Source of the DNA: an uncultured Subdoligranulum sp.
GTDB lineage: Bacteria; Bacillota; Clostridia; Oscillospirales; Ruminococcaceae
DNA length: 55,209 nt
Reading direction: 5' to 3'
Assembly (NCBI GenBank): GCA_904390925.1
Contig: CAJFMB010000007.1
Coordinates: forward strand, 1-55,209
Shown in pieces: positions 22,239 to 30,764 of this stretch. Numbering within the stretch: position 1 is the stretch's first letter; each line of letters begins with the position of its first letter. The translations under genes and the position numbers were made by a program. The notes beneath the pieces are model-generated. The model was given only the letters and a program-made list of their open reading frames with translations. It ran no database searches and was not told where the DNA came from.

Positions 22239-24059
22239 TCATTTCTTCAGCAGCCACAGCGCGCCGTAGGCGGGCATTTGTGCGGTGCCCGCATAGTCGG
22301 TGCCGGTCAGCAGATCGGTATAGCTGCCCTCCGGCAGGGGGACCTGTTTCGGTGCATTGGCAAAGTTGAACAGGCCCACCAGCGCCTCGCTGCCGTCCGA
22401 GCGGGTCATGCCCAGCACCGCGTTGTCGCCGGTGTCCAGCGTATCGGTGACGGCGCTGGCCTCAAAGGCCGGATGGGCATGGCGCAGTGTCTCCAGCTGA
22501 TGCAGACCCTCAAAGATCTGCCCTGCGGGGGTGGTGCCGTCGCTGCGCTGTGCCACACGGTCCCAGGGCAGCTTGCCCCGGTGGACATAGCGGCTGTCGG
22601 CGGCCTTGGCCGGGTCCTGCTTGTAGGTGTAGTCGTTCAGCTGGCCGATCTCGTCGCCGCTGTACAGCATCGGGATACCCGACTGGAACAGCATCATGGC
22701 ATGCAGCATCAGATCCTGCCGGATGGCCAGGGCCTCCTCCTCGGGGGTGGTGGCAGTTTCCAGGCCGCACATGCTGGCGGTGGTGCCGCAGAAACGGGCG
22801 TCGCCGGTGGTGGGGTCGTCGTTGTACAGCTCACCGCGGCTGACACTGCCCTCGGTGTGGCCCTGGAAGAACTCGTTCAGGTACTTCTTGTGGGGGACTT
22901 CCTCCATGCCCCAGCCGCGCAGCGTGTCAAAATCCAGGCCCCAGCCGATGTCGTCGTGGCAGCGCAGATAGTTCAGGAACACGTACTCTTTCGGCAGGCT
23001 GTTGACGCTGTCCAGCTGTTTGCGCAGCAGGCGGGTGTCCCGGGTGGCAACCGTGTGCCAGGTGGTGCACATGGTGGTCACGTTGTACAAAAGATGGCAT
23101 TCCGGCTTGTCCACTGTGCCGAAGTAGGGAACCACCTTCACCGGCTCCATCACCACTTCGCCCAGCAGAATGACGCTGGGACAGACAATCTCGCCGATCA
23201 TGCGCATCATCCGCACAATGGTGTGGACTCTGGGCAGATTGCGGCAGCTGGTGCCCAGTTCCTTCCAGATGTAGGGCACCGCGTCAATGCGGATGATGTC
23301 CATGCCCTTGTTGGCCAAAAACAGGAAGTTGTACATCATCTCGTTGAAGACACGGGGATTGCGGTAGTTCAGGTCCCACTGGTAGGGATAGAAGGTGGTC
23401 ATGACCCAGTAGCCGTTGTCCTGCCGGGTAAAGTTGCCGGGGGCGGTGGTGGGGAAGACCTGCGGCACTGTCTTTTCGTACTCGGCCGGGATGTCGGGGT
23501 TGTCAAAGAAAAAGTAACGGCTCATATACTCGCCGTCGCCGGCCAGCGCCCGCTTGGCCCACTCGTGGTCAATGCTGGTATGGTTCATCACAAAGTCCAT
23601 GCAGACATTGATGCCCTTTTTGTGGCAGGCGGTGGTCAGCTTTTCCAGGTCGTCCATGGTGCCCAGGTCGGGGCGCACGGTGCGGAAATCCGCCACTGCA
23701 TAGCCGCCGTCGTCCCGGCCCTTCACCGTGTCCAGGAAGGGCATCAGGTGCAGGCAGTTGACGCCGGTCTCCTCAATGTAATCCAGCTTTTTGCGCACGC
23801 CGTTGATGTTGCCGGCAAAGTTGTCAATGTACAGCATCATGCCCAGCAGGCTGCGGTGCTTGTACCAGTCGGGCTCTGCCTCCCGCGCCAGGTCCCGCTT
23901 GCGCAGGGCAGCGCTGCGGGCCTCGGCAAAGGCGTGCATCTGGTCCACCAGCTCGGCAAACATCGAGCCGTTGTCATACAGTTCCATATACAGCCAGCGC
24001 AGTTCGTCGTGGTGGCGGGCCAGCCGTTCCTGAAATCTTGCCTCGTCTTGTTTGGTCAT
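22239..24059 (-). CDS. Amylosucrase-type GH13 glycosidase
   Basis: A 606-residue GH13 enzyme that matches amylosucrases (subfamily 4), which split sucrose and transfer glucose to an alpha-1,4 glucan or to water. The N-terminal helical domain (about 1-85) and VNCLHLMPFLDTVKGRDDGGYAVADFRTVRPDLG are typical, as are PQVFPTTAPGNFT and TTFYPYQWDLNYRNP. Catalytic residues are nucleophile D259 (DIIRIDAV), acid/base E301 (LLGEVV) and the transition-state Asp in LRCHDDIGW. It starts 3 nt after the alpha-galactosidase stop. In this setting it would act on sucrose left after galactose removal from raffinose. Sucrose hydrolase remains a possible activity. Confidence 0.88.
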   Translation of the reverse strand: MTKQDEARFQERLARHHDELRWLYMELYDNGSMFAELVDQMHAFAEARSAALRKRDLAREAEPDWYKHRSLLGMMLYIDNFAGNINGVRKKLDYIEETGVNCLHLMPFLDTVKGRDDGGYAVADFRTVRPDLGTMDDLEKLTTACHKKGINVCMDFVMNHTSIDHEWAKRALAGDGEYMSRYFFFDNPDIPAEYEKTVPQVFPTTAPGNFTRQDNGYWVMTTFYPYQWDLNYRNPRVFNEMMYNFLFLANKGMDIIRIDAVPYIWKELGTSCRNLPRVHTIVRMMRMIGEIVCPSVILLGEVVMEPVKVVPYFGTVDKPECHLLYNVTTMCTTWHTVATRDTRLLRKQLDSVNSLPKEYVFLNYLRCHDDIGWGLDFDTLRGWGMEEVPHKKYLNEFFQGHTEGSVSRGELYNDDPTTGDARFCGTTASMCGLETATTPEEEALAIRQDLMLHAMMLFQSGIPMLYSGDEIGQLNDYTYKQDPAKAADSRYVHRGKLPWDRVAQRSDGTTPAGQIFEGLHQLETLRHAHPAFEASAVTDTLDTGDNAVLGMTRSDGSEALVGLFNFANAPKQVPLPEGSYTDLLTGTDYAGTAQMPAYGALWLLKK

Positions 24060-24062
24060 TTT

Positions 24063-26258
24063 TCATTCCGTCCTTTCCAGAGTGATCTGTACAGCAGGGT
24101 AGGTGCCCATCAGGGCGGGCAGTGTCAGACCGGCATGGCACAGGGCGGCGCCGGAACAGACCCTGCCGGTCAGGGAATCCCGGTAGCAGGCTTTGGGGTC
24201 CAGATGCCGGGGTCGGATGTGAATGGGCCAGGGATTGGCCTGGGGGTCCAGCACCACCAGATTGATCACGGCGGTGGACTGGTCGGCGGCGGTGAGCTGC
24301 CAGGCGGTGAAATACCGGTCGGTTGCTGCGTCGGTCAGCCGGTCGTACCGGCCCTGCAGCAACAGCGGCTGCAGGCTGCGGTAGGTGTGAATCTGGCTGC
24401 GGACCTGTTCCTTTTCCTCATCGGACAGGGTCTGCAGGTCCAGCTCGTAGCCGAAGGTCCCGCTCATGGCCACAATGGCCCGGGTGGCCAGCGGCGTGCT
24501 GCGGCCGCTCTGGTGGTTGGGGGATGCGGACACATGACTGCCCATCGCCGCAGGCGGGTAACCGAAGGAGGTGCCGTACTGGATTTTCAGCCGGTGAATG
24601 GGATCGGTGTCGTCGCTGCACCAGCTCTGCGGGAAATAGTACAGCATACCGGCGTCAAACCGGCCGCCGCCACCGGCGCAGCCCTCGAACAGTACATCGG
24701 GAAACTCGGTGGTCAGCCGGTCCAGAAGGGCATACAGGCCCAGAAGATACCGGTGGGCTGCTTCTCCCTGACGGGACGCGGGCAGCGCCCGGCTGAACAC
24801 ATCGGTGAGGTTGCGGTTCATGTCCCACTTGATATAGGAGATGTCATTGTCGCGCAGCAGGTGGGACATCACTTGGTACAGGTGGTCCACCACCTCGGGA
24901 CGGCCCAGATCCAGTACCAGCTGGCTGCGTCCGGTGGTGGGAGCACGGCCGGGCACTGCGAATGCCCAGTCGGGGTGGACGGCGTACAAATCGCTGTCGG
25001 CGGAGACCATCTCCGGCTCCACCCACAGCCCGAACAGCATTCCCAGGGCATGAATCCGGTGAATCAGTTCCGGCAGGGTGCAGCCCAGCTTGACCTCATT
25101 GATCTGCCAGTCGCCCAGACCACCCTTGTCATCCACCCGGTGACCGAACCAGCCGTCGTCCAGAACGAACAGTTCCACCCCCAGTTCCCGGGCCTGCCGG
25201 GCAATCCGGTACAGCCGCTCGGCATCAAAATCCATGTAGGTGGCTTCCCAGTTGTTCAGCAGTACCGGCCGGGGACGATCCTTCCAGCGGCTGCGGATGA
25301 CATGCTCCTGCAAAAACCGGTGGTACTGGTGGGACAGATCTCCCAACCCGGTGGCCGAGTAGCTGAACAGCACTTCCGGGGCGGTAAAGCTCTCGCCGGG
25401 GGCCAGCGTCCAGCTGAAATTTTCGTCGCTGATGCCGGCCACCAGCCGGGTGGAACCCATCTGGCTGACCTCGCACTCGATCTTGAAATTGCCGGAATAG
25501 ACCAGCATGGCGCCCAGGCACTCGCCGGCTTCCTCCCCGGCATCGGGGGCGGCCAGGATGGCAAAGGGGTTGTGGTGATGGCTGCTGGCACCTCGGGCGG
25601 AGCGCAGGGTGGTCACGGCGCGGGGCAGCGGCATGCGCTCTTTCTGGCGCTCCATGCAGTGGCGGCCCTGAAAGTGGATCAGATCCCAGCTGCCGAACGG
25701 CAGGTCCAGGCAGGCCGAGGCGGCCTTGTTCAGCGTCAGCGGACCGTCGGCGTCGTTGCGGAACAGCACGGCGCGGGTGATCACATCTGCCGCCTCAAAC
25801 ACCCCGTACAGCAGCGTCACCGTCAGCCGGGAGACGGAATCCTTCAGGGTGATGCGCAGCGTCTGGCAGTCATCTTCACTGCCGAAACTGGCAGGCAGCC
25901 CGGGCAGGGCGTATTTGCCGGGCAGGATCTCGACGCCCGCAAAGCGCAGGTCGGCGGTACGGCTGCCGTCGGGATTTTGCAGGCTCAGACAGGCAATGCG
26001 GTAATCGCCCACCCCGCAGCCGGTGTATTCCTGGTTGATGGTGTCCAGGGAGTAGCGACGGTCCTCCACCCCGGCGGGCTGGGGAGAAAAACCGCAATCG
26101 GAATAGAATTCGGTGCCGCGCAGATCATCGCCGGCGCCGAGGGAGGGGCCATAATACAGGTGATGCAACACACCGATGGAATCTGCCCACATCTGGTAGC
26201 TGGTATGGGCGGTGTGCAGGGTGAGCAATCCTGTATCGGGGGCAAACTGGATGCTCAT
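24063..26258 (-). CDS. GH36 alpha-galactosidase
   Basis: A 731-residue GH36 enzyme that removes terminal alpha-galactose from melibiose, raffinose and related sugars. A beta-sandwich domain (about 1-330) precedes the barrel. The barrel has NNWEATYMDFDAERL, VLDDGWFG, KLGCTLPELIHRIHALGMLFGLWVEPE and SYIKWDMNRN with nucleophile D479. The acid/base is D549 in SWCSDDTD, and CAGGGGRFD precedes it. Length and residue positions match characterised intracellular GH36 enzymes. No signal peptide is present, so the substrate is taken up intact by the ABC importer upstream. Confidence 0.94.
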   Translation of the reverse strand: MSIQFAPDTGLLTLHTAHTSYQMWADSIGVLHHLYYGPSLGAGDDLRGTEFYSDCGFSPQPAGVEDRRYSLDTINQEYTGCGVGDYRIACLSLQNPDGSRTADLRFAGVEILPGKYALPGLPASFGSEDDCQTLRITLKDSVSRLTVTLLYGVFEAADVITRAVLFRNDADGPLTLNKAASACLDLPFGSWDLIHFQGRHCMERQKERMPLPRAVTTLRSARGASSHHHNPFAILAAPDAGEEAGECLGAMLVYSGNFKIECEVSQMGSTRLVAGISDENFSWTLAPGESFTAPEVLFSYSATGLGDLSHQYHRFLQEHVIRSRWKDRPRPVLLNNWEATYMDFDAERLYRIARQARELGVELFVLDDGWFGHRVDDKGGLGDWQINEVKLGCTLPELIHRIHALGMLFGLWVEPEMVSADSDLYAVHPDWAFAVPGRAPTTGRSQLVLDLGRPEVVDHLYQVMSHLLRDNDISYIKWDMNRNLTDVFSRALPASRQGEAAHRYLLGLYALLDRLTTEFPDVLFEGCAGGGGRFDAGMLYYFPQSWCSDDTDPIHRLKIQYGTSFGYPPAAMGSHVSASPNHQSGRSTPLATRAIVAMSGTFGYELDLQTLSDEEKEQVRSQIHTYRSLQPLLLQGRYDRLTDAATDRYFTAWQLTAADQSTAVINLVVLDPQANPWPIHIRPRHLDPKACYRDSLTGRVCSGAALCHAGLTLPALMGTYPAVQITLERTE

Positions 26259-26315
26259 GGCGGGATTCTCCGTTCTTTACAGGTTTCAATACATATTTAA
26301 GAAAGATTCATTTTT

Positions 26316-26343
26316 ACTATAACACAGTGTGCGGAAAGTACAA
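26316..26343 (-). promoter_or_regulatory. Promoter of the alpha-galactosidase-amylosucrase unit
   Basis: TTGTAC (26343-26338), 16 bp, TATAGT (26321-26316) on the minus strand, downstream of the permease terminator. Confidence 0.65.
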
Positions 26344-26356
26344 GAGGCAGAAAACG

Positions 26357-26393
26357 GAATTTCCCGGCCGGCAGAATGCCAGCCGGGAAATTC
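26357..26393 (-). terminator. Terminator-like hairpin after the sugar ABC permeases
   Basis: GAATTTCCCGGC (26357-26368) pairs with GCCGGGAAATTC (26382-26393). On the minus strand CGTTTTCTG follows, a weak T tract, so partial readthrough into the GH36 gene is likely. Confidence 0.65.
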
Positions 26394-26430
26394 AGCAGAA
26401 AAATAGGATGGGAAAGGGAAGGTAACAGGA

Positions 26431-27267
26431 TTACTTGCCGCCGGTCATGGCAATGCCTTCAATAAAGTTGCGCTGGAAGGCAAGATAGAGGATGACCATC
26501 GGGATCATGGCCAGCAGGCTGCCCGCCATCAGGACGGGAAAGTTGGTGGTGTACTGGCCGTTCAGGGTGGACAGGCCGGCGGAGAGGGTCATCATGTTCA
26601 GGTCGGTGTTGCAGATCAGCGGCCACATCAGGTCGGAGTAAGCGAACACGGCGGTGAAGATGCCCAGGGCAGCCATGCTGGACCCGGTCAGCGGGAACAT
26701 CACCTTGGTGAAGGTCTGCCACTTGTTGCAGCCGTCCAGATAGGCGGCCTCGGCAATTTCATTGGGGATGCCCAGGTAGGTCTGGCGCAGGAAGAAGGTG
26801 CCGAACGCCGAGACCAGGCCGGGGAAGACCAGTGCAAAGATGGAGTTGGTCAGACCCATGCGGGCGAGCATCAGGTACTGGGGGGTGATGAAAATCTGGC
26901 TGGGCAGCATCATCTGAATCAGGACAATGCCGAACAGCAGTTTCTTGCAGGGAAAATTCAGCTTGGCGAAGGCGTAGCCGGCCATCGAGCTGAAAATCAC
27001 GGCGCACAGCACGCGGAAGAGAATCAGCAGGGCTGTGTTGACATACAGGTTGACAAAGGGAAGGCTTTGCAGCGCGGTGACGAAGTTGTCGAAATTCCAG
27101 CTGGAGGGCAGAATCTGCGGCGGAATGGCCATTGCCTCAGCCTGGGTCTTGAAGGAGGTCAGGATCATCCAGACGAAGGGGAAGATCATGATGATGCTGC
27201 CCAGGACCAGAACCACATACGTCAGCGCGGTGGAAAGCTGTTTGCTGCTTTTCATACTGGTATTCAT
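26431..27267 (-). CDS. Sugar ABC transporter permease (MalG type)
   Basis: A 278-residue binding-protein-dependent permease with six helices. It shows IPNEIAEAAYLDGCNKWQTFTKVMFPL (EAA loop) and SLPFVNLYVNTALLILFRV. The C-terminus (RNFIEGIAMTGGK) is the usual ending of the MalG/CUT1 class. It forms the channel with the MalF-type partner encoded 3 nt upstream. No ATPase gene follows, as in CUT1 systems that share an MsmK-type ATPase encoded elsewhere. Confidence 0.93.
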   Translation of the reverse strand: MNTSMKSSKQLSTALTYVVLVLGSIIMIFPFVWMILTSFKTQAEAMAIPPQILPSSWNFDNFVTALQSLPFVNLYVNTALLILFRVLCAVIFSSMAGYAFAKLNFPCKKLLFGIVLIQMMLPSQIFITPQYLMLARMGLTNSIFALVFPGLVSAFGTFFLRQTYLGIPNEIAEAAYLDGCNKWQTFTKVMFPLTGSSMAALGIFTAVFAYSDLMWPLICNTDLNMMTLSAGLSTLNGQYTTNFPVLMAGSLLAMIPMVILYLAFQRNFIEGIAMTGGK

Positions 27268-27270
27268 ACT

Positions 27271-28155
27271 TTACACCTCGTAATTGACCCACTTTTTCTG
27301 TCCGATGAACTGGAAGATGGTGACAATACCGATCAGCAGGACCGTCCAGACAACGATGGCGGAGGCATAGCCCTTGTCACCGGCAATGAAGCTTTCCCGG
27401 TAGAACAGGGACATCAGGCTCTGGGCATCATTCAGGGCGGGGTTGGCATCATCCACCATCATGTAGATCAGGTCAAAGACCTTCAGGGAGGACATCAGAC
27501 GCATGATCATGACGACAAACAGGGTGGGGGAAACCATGGGCAGGGTGATGTGGAAGAACTGCTTGACCTTGGAGGCACCGTCCAGGTTGGCGGCCTCGTA
27601 CAGGGTGGCGGAGACGTTCTGCAGGCCGGCCAGCAGCAGCACGGCGTCGTAGCCGATATTGCTCCAGACCTGGACCACCGCGCAGGTGATCAGCACCAGT
27701 TTGGAGTCGGTCAGCCAGCCGATGTTGGAACCCAGAATGCTGTTGATGATGCCGTACTGGGAGTTGAAGATCCATTTCCAGACCATGGCGACAGCGGCAG
27801 GGGCGACGACCATGGGCAGGAAGAAGATGGCGCGGAAGGTGGTGCGGCCGCGGATCTTGCTGTTGAGCAGCACCGCCACCAGCAGGGCCAGGAAGATGCC
27901 CACAGGCACCGTCAGGATGCAGAACAGGATGGTGTTCCAGGTGGCTTTCCAGAATTCGGCGTTCTGGAACATCTCCACATAATTGTCAATGCCCTCAAAC
28001 TCGAACATGCCGAAGGGCAGCGACTTGGAAAAGCTCATGTAAATGGCCTGGATGAAAGGCCAGATGTTCAATACCAGCAGACCGATGATGGTGGGGGCCA
28101 CCATGATCAGACCCCACATCGCACCGTCGCGGGCAAGTTTGGATGTCTTCTGCAT
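27271..28155 (-). CDS. Sugar ABC transporter permease (MalF type)
   Basis: A 294-residue CUT1 permease with six helices. It contains NTILFCILTVPVGIFLALLVAVLLN and the EAA loop LYEAANLDGASKVKQFFHITLPMVSPTLF. Its ATG overlaps the stop of the solute-binding protein gene by one base (TAATG). It is the second channel half of the importer assigned, from its neighbours, to raffinose-type oligosaccharides. Confidence 0.93.
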   Translation of the reverse strand: MQKTSKLARDGAMWGLIMVAPTIIGLLVLNIWPFIQAIYMSFSKSLPFGMFEFEGIDNYVEMFQNAEFWKATWNTILFCILTVPVGIFLALLVAVLLNSKIRGRTTFRAIFFLPMVVAPAAVAMVWKWIFNSQYGIINSILGSNIGWLTDSKLVLITCAVVQVWSNIGYDAVLLLAGLQNVSATLYEAANLDGASKVKQFFHITLPMVSPTLFVVMIMRLMSSLKVFDLIYMMVDDANPALNDAQSLMSLFYRESFIAGDKGYASAIVVWTVLLIGIVTIFQFIGQKKWVNYEV

Positions 28156-29432
28156 TACGCATCCTCCTCGTAATATTCGGCACTGGCTTCATCCACAATC
28201 TCCTGCATGGTCTGGAGCCCGGTATCCAGGTCCAGCTCACCGGTATAGATTTTCAGAAGCGTGTCGCTGACCGGCGTTTTCCACTCGGGGCGGGCGGCGT
28301 TGTTGACGCTCTGCACGCAGTAGTCGAACATGTCGATGAACGGCGTCACGTCGATGGGATACTCGTCAAAGACGCCGACCCAGGTGTCCTCCAGTCCCTC
28401 ATAGGCGGGAATGGCGGCGCCGCTTTCGCCCTGAATCCGCTGGCCTTCCTCGCTGCCGAAGAATTTCAGCACATCCTTGACGATGTCCATGTGCTTGTTG
28501 TTGGCGCTGGTGGCGTAGCTCAGGCCGTTGGAGATGGAGGCCCGGCCGTCACCGCTGACGGGATTGGGGCACTTGGGCAGGGCCGCCACATCCCACTTGC
28601 CCACCATGTCGGGGTAGTTCTGCAGCTCGGTCAGGATGTTCCAGTCGCCCTCAAAGAACATGGCGCCCTTTTCCGAGAAGAAAGCGGTGCCGGGCGCGGT
28701 CTCGGCAAAATAGGTCTGGTCGGGGCACCAGTCATAGCTCTGCAGCCCGATGTAGAACTCCATGCCCATCTTGGTGCCGGGATCGGTGAAGTTGGCGCGG
28801 GTCTTGTCCTCGGTCAGGATGCTGCCGCCCGCCTGGTAGACGAAGTTCCAGTAGCCCAGCTGGTCGTCGCCGTAGGCCATGTAGCCGTACTTGCCGGTGG
28901 CGTCGTAGATTTTCTGGGAGGCGTCCACCAGGTCATCCCAGGTCCAGGTTTCGTCCGGGTAGGCAACGCCCGCCTCGTCGAACATCTCCTTGTTGTAGAC
29001 AAGGCCCACCGTGTCCTTGTCCTTGGGCACGCCGTACAGCTTGCCGTCCGAGCCGCTTGCGTTGGCCAGCGAAATGTCGGAAAAATGTTCGGTATCGACA
29101 ATGTCGGAGCAGTCCGCCAGCTTGCCGTAGTCGGCATATTTCAGGATCTCATTGGTGTGCATCCAGAAAATGTCGGGCATCTGGTTGGAGATGGCAGCGG
29201 CCTCCAGCTTGGTCCAGTACTCGTCCCAGCTGGTGACCTGCACCTCAATGTGGACATTGGGGTGCTGCTCGGTATAGGCGTCGCACATGGCCTGCATACC
29301 GTCGCGCTGCGCAACGTCCCAGATCTGGAAGGTCAGGTTGACGGTGCCGTCGTCGGCCCCGGCGCAGCCGGCCAGTCCGGCTGCCATCAACGCCGCAATA
29401 GCGCCGGTGGCAATACGATGCAACTTTTTCAT
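28155..29432 (-). CDS. Sugar ABC transporter substrate-binding lipoprotein
   Basis: A 425-residue family 1 solute-binding protein. The signal peptide ends at lipobox LAGC (C23). The mature domain shows VNLTFQIWDVAQRDGMQAMCDAYTEQHPNVHIEVQVTSWDEYWTKLEAA and NQMPDIFWMH, characteristic of CUT1 sugar binders. The start at 29432 follows AAAGGAG by 7 nt. It is the first gene of the importer operon, facing the AraC-type regulator across a region of about 295 bp with two palindromes. Raffinose, stachyose or melibiose are the probable ligands, inferred from the GH36 gene. Confidence 0.93.
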   Translation of the reverse strand: MKKLHRIATGAIAALMAAGLAGCAGADDGTVNLTFQIWDVAQRDGMQAMCDAYTEQHPNVHIEVQVTSWDEYWTKLEAAAISNQMPDIFWMHTNEILKYADYGKLADCSDIVDTEHFSDISLANASGSDGKLYGVPKDKDTVGLVYNKEMFDEAGVAYPDETWTWDDLVDASQKIYDATGKYGYMAYGDDQLGYWNFVYQAGGSILTEDKTRANFTDPGTKMGMEFYIGLQSYDWCPDQTYFAETAPGTAFFSEKGAMFFEGDWNILTELQNYPDMVGKWDVAALPKCPNPVSGDGRASISNGLSYATSANNKHMDIVKDVLKFFGSEEGQRIQGESGAAIPAYEGLEDTWVGVFDEYPIDVTPFIDMFDYCVQSVNNAARPEWKTPVSDTLLKIYTGELDLDTGLQTMQEIVDEASAEYYEEDA

Positions 29433-29492
29433 GATCAGTCTCCTTTGATTTGGATACAATCGGTTGGGAGTTGTTTTGACGGCCGTTGAAAC

Positions 29493-29522
29493 AATACAGG
29501 GGAGAGGGTACCACTCCGTCAA
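29493..29522 (-). promoter_or_regulatory. Candidate promoter of the sugar importer operon
   Basis: TTGACG (29522-29517), 18 bp, TGTATT (29498-29493) on the minus strand. The -10 is weak, as expected for an activator-dependent promoter. An alternative -10 (TATAAT, 29600-29595) lies on the far side of the palindrome but has no good -35. Confidence 0.45.
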
Positions 29523-29541
29523 TCTGACGAAAACTGGTGAT

Positions 29542-29575
29542 GGAAATTGTGCATTGTGCACATTGTACAATTTCC
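29542..29575. promoter_or_regulatory. 34-bp palindrome, likely regulator site in the sugar locus
   Basis: The outer 9 bp, GGAAATTGT and ACAATTTCC, are perfectly inverted and the centre is the palindrome TGTGCACA. Within it ATTGTGC, ATTGTGC and ATTGTAC run in the same direction. It lies 20 bp upstream of the candidate -35 of the importer operon, where AraC-type activators bind. Confidence 0.6.
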
Positions 29576-29650
29576 TGCCTCTGATAGCAGAATCATTATA
29601 TATTCTGACGATGCCTGATAGAATACCTTTATGCCGCTTTTTACATACCA

Positions 29651-29663
29651 ATTTCAATGAAAT
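29651..29663. promoter_or_regulatory. Second palindrome in the sugar divergent region
   Basis: ATTTCAATGAAAT is a 6-bp inverted repeat with one central base, 12 bp upstream of the -35 of the AraC-type gene. A role in autoregulation is possible. Confidence 0.35.
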
Positions 29664-29675
29664 CATACAAAAATA

Positions 29676-29705
29676 TTGAAGTTGAAACGCATTATGGTAT
29701 ATAAT
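29676..29705 (+). promoter_or_regulatory. Promoter of the AraC-type regulator
   Basis: TTGAAG (29676-29681), 18 bp, TATAAT (29700-29705). The in-frame ATG at 29704 falls inside this -10 box, which argues for the ATG at 29728 as start. Confidence 0.65.
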
Positions 29706-29727
29706 GCAAAAAAAGGGGGGTGCCAGC

Positions 29728-30603
29728 ATGAACCCGCAACAGAACGGACAGCACAAATTCAAGTTCCATGTTTTCCGCGACGAACGGTTTATTGATCTGA
29801 ATCTGTATCAGTTCGGATGGGAACGGAATGATCCGGCGCATTCCTATGGACCGCATGCCAGAAATCATTATCTGTTTCATTATGTCATTTCCGGCCGGGG
29901 CAAGCTTTTTGCCAACAATCAGGAGTACGAGATCACACCCCGGCATGGGTTCCTGATTGTGCCGGGGCAGATCACCACCTACTGTGCCGACGAGGAGGAC
30001 CCCTGGGAGTATACCTGGCTGGAGTTTGACGGTCTGCGCGCCCACGAAAGCCTGGACCTGGCCGGCATCAGCGGCAGCAAGCCGGTTTACACCGCCTGGA
30101 ATGCCGAGGCGGGCCGCCTGCTGCAGGAAGAGATGCTGTACATTGTCAACCACAGCGACGCCAGCCCGGTGCATCTGATTGCCCACGGGTTTCTGTTTCT
30201 CGACCAGCTGGTCCAGTCCTCGGCGGACCGGCGCCACAACAGCGAGCGTCGCCTGCGGGATTTTTACATCCGGGAGGCGCTGGCCTTCATCGAGCAGAAC
30301 TATCAGCGGGACATCTCCATCGAGGAGGTGGCTGCGGTCTGCGGCCTCAACCGCAGCTATTTCGGCAAGGTGTTCCGGGACGCGGTGGGGGAGAGTCCCC
30401 AGGCCTATCTGCTGCACTACCGCATGGCCCGGGCGGCCCAGCTGCTGAAGGAAACCCGCCTGTCCATCGGGGAGATTGCCCAGCAGGTGAACTATCCCAA
30501 CCAGATGCATTTTTCCCGGGCTTTCAAGAGTGTGCACGGCATCTCCCCGCGGGAATACCGCTCCACCCACCTGCTTTCGCCGCCCGGCACCAAAGACAGG
30601 TGA
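29728..30603 (+). CDS. AraC-family regulator of the raffinose-type locus
   Basis: A 291-residue regulator. An N-terminal AraC cupin domain (about 1-165, including RNHYLFHYVISGRGKLFANNQEYEITPRHGFLIVPGQ) binds the inducer sugar. The C-terminal HTH domain (about 188-285) reads FIEQNYQRDISIEEVAAVCGLNRSYFGKVFRDAVGESPQAYLL, then LSIGEIAQQVNYPNQMHFSRAFKSVHGISPREYR. Its closest known role is MsmR/RafR-type activation of oligosaccharide genes. It diverges from the importer operon across two palindromes. The start at 29728 follows AGGGGGG. Confidence 0.9.
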   Translation: MNPQQNGQHKFKFHVFRDERFIDLNLYQFGWERNDPAHSYGPHARNHYLFHYVISGRGKLFANNQEYEITPRHGFLIVPGQITTYCADEEDPWEYTWLEFDGLRAHESLDLAGISGSKPVYTAWNAEAGRLLQEEMLYIVNHSDASPVHLIAHGFLFLDQLVQSSADRRHNSERRLRDFYIREALAFIEQNYQRDISIEEVAAVCGLNRSYFGKVFRDAVGESPQAYLLHYRMARAAQLLKETRLSIGEIAQQVNYPNQMHFSRAFKSVHGISPREYRSTHLLSPPGTKDR

Positions 30604-30675
30604 CAATATCCGGGAAACATTCCGGACAATCTGAACATATTGTGTAAAAATCAGCCGAAAGAGGCTGCCGGCGGA

Positions 30676-30705
30676 TTGACTGGCCGGGCTGCCGCATGCT
30701 ACCAT
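30676..30705 (+). promoter_or_regulatory. Promoter of the PF06541-type gene
   Basis: TTGACT (30676-30681), 18 bp, TACCAT (30700-30705). Confidence 0.5.
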
Positions 30706-30736
30706 TTGGCTGTAACATCAGGGGGCGGGTTTGGCA

Positions 30737-30756
30737 CTCCCCCCGCAGCGGGGAGG
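30737..30756 (+). promoter_or_regulatory. Hairpin covering the ribosome site of the PF06541-type gene
   Basis: CTCCCC (30737-30742) pairs with GGGGAG (30750-30755), which contains most of the GGAGG ribosome site 8 nt before the ATG. Folding would hide the site. Confidence 0.45.
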
Positions 30757-30764
30757 CGTCTTTT

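Noticed and set aside
21816-26300. 1494-codon open frame opposite the alpha-galactosidase and amylosucrase genes
   Set aside because: Same artefact of codon bias on the antisense strand; the minus-strand enzymes have all catalytic residues.
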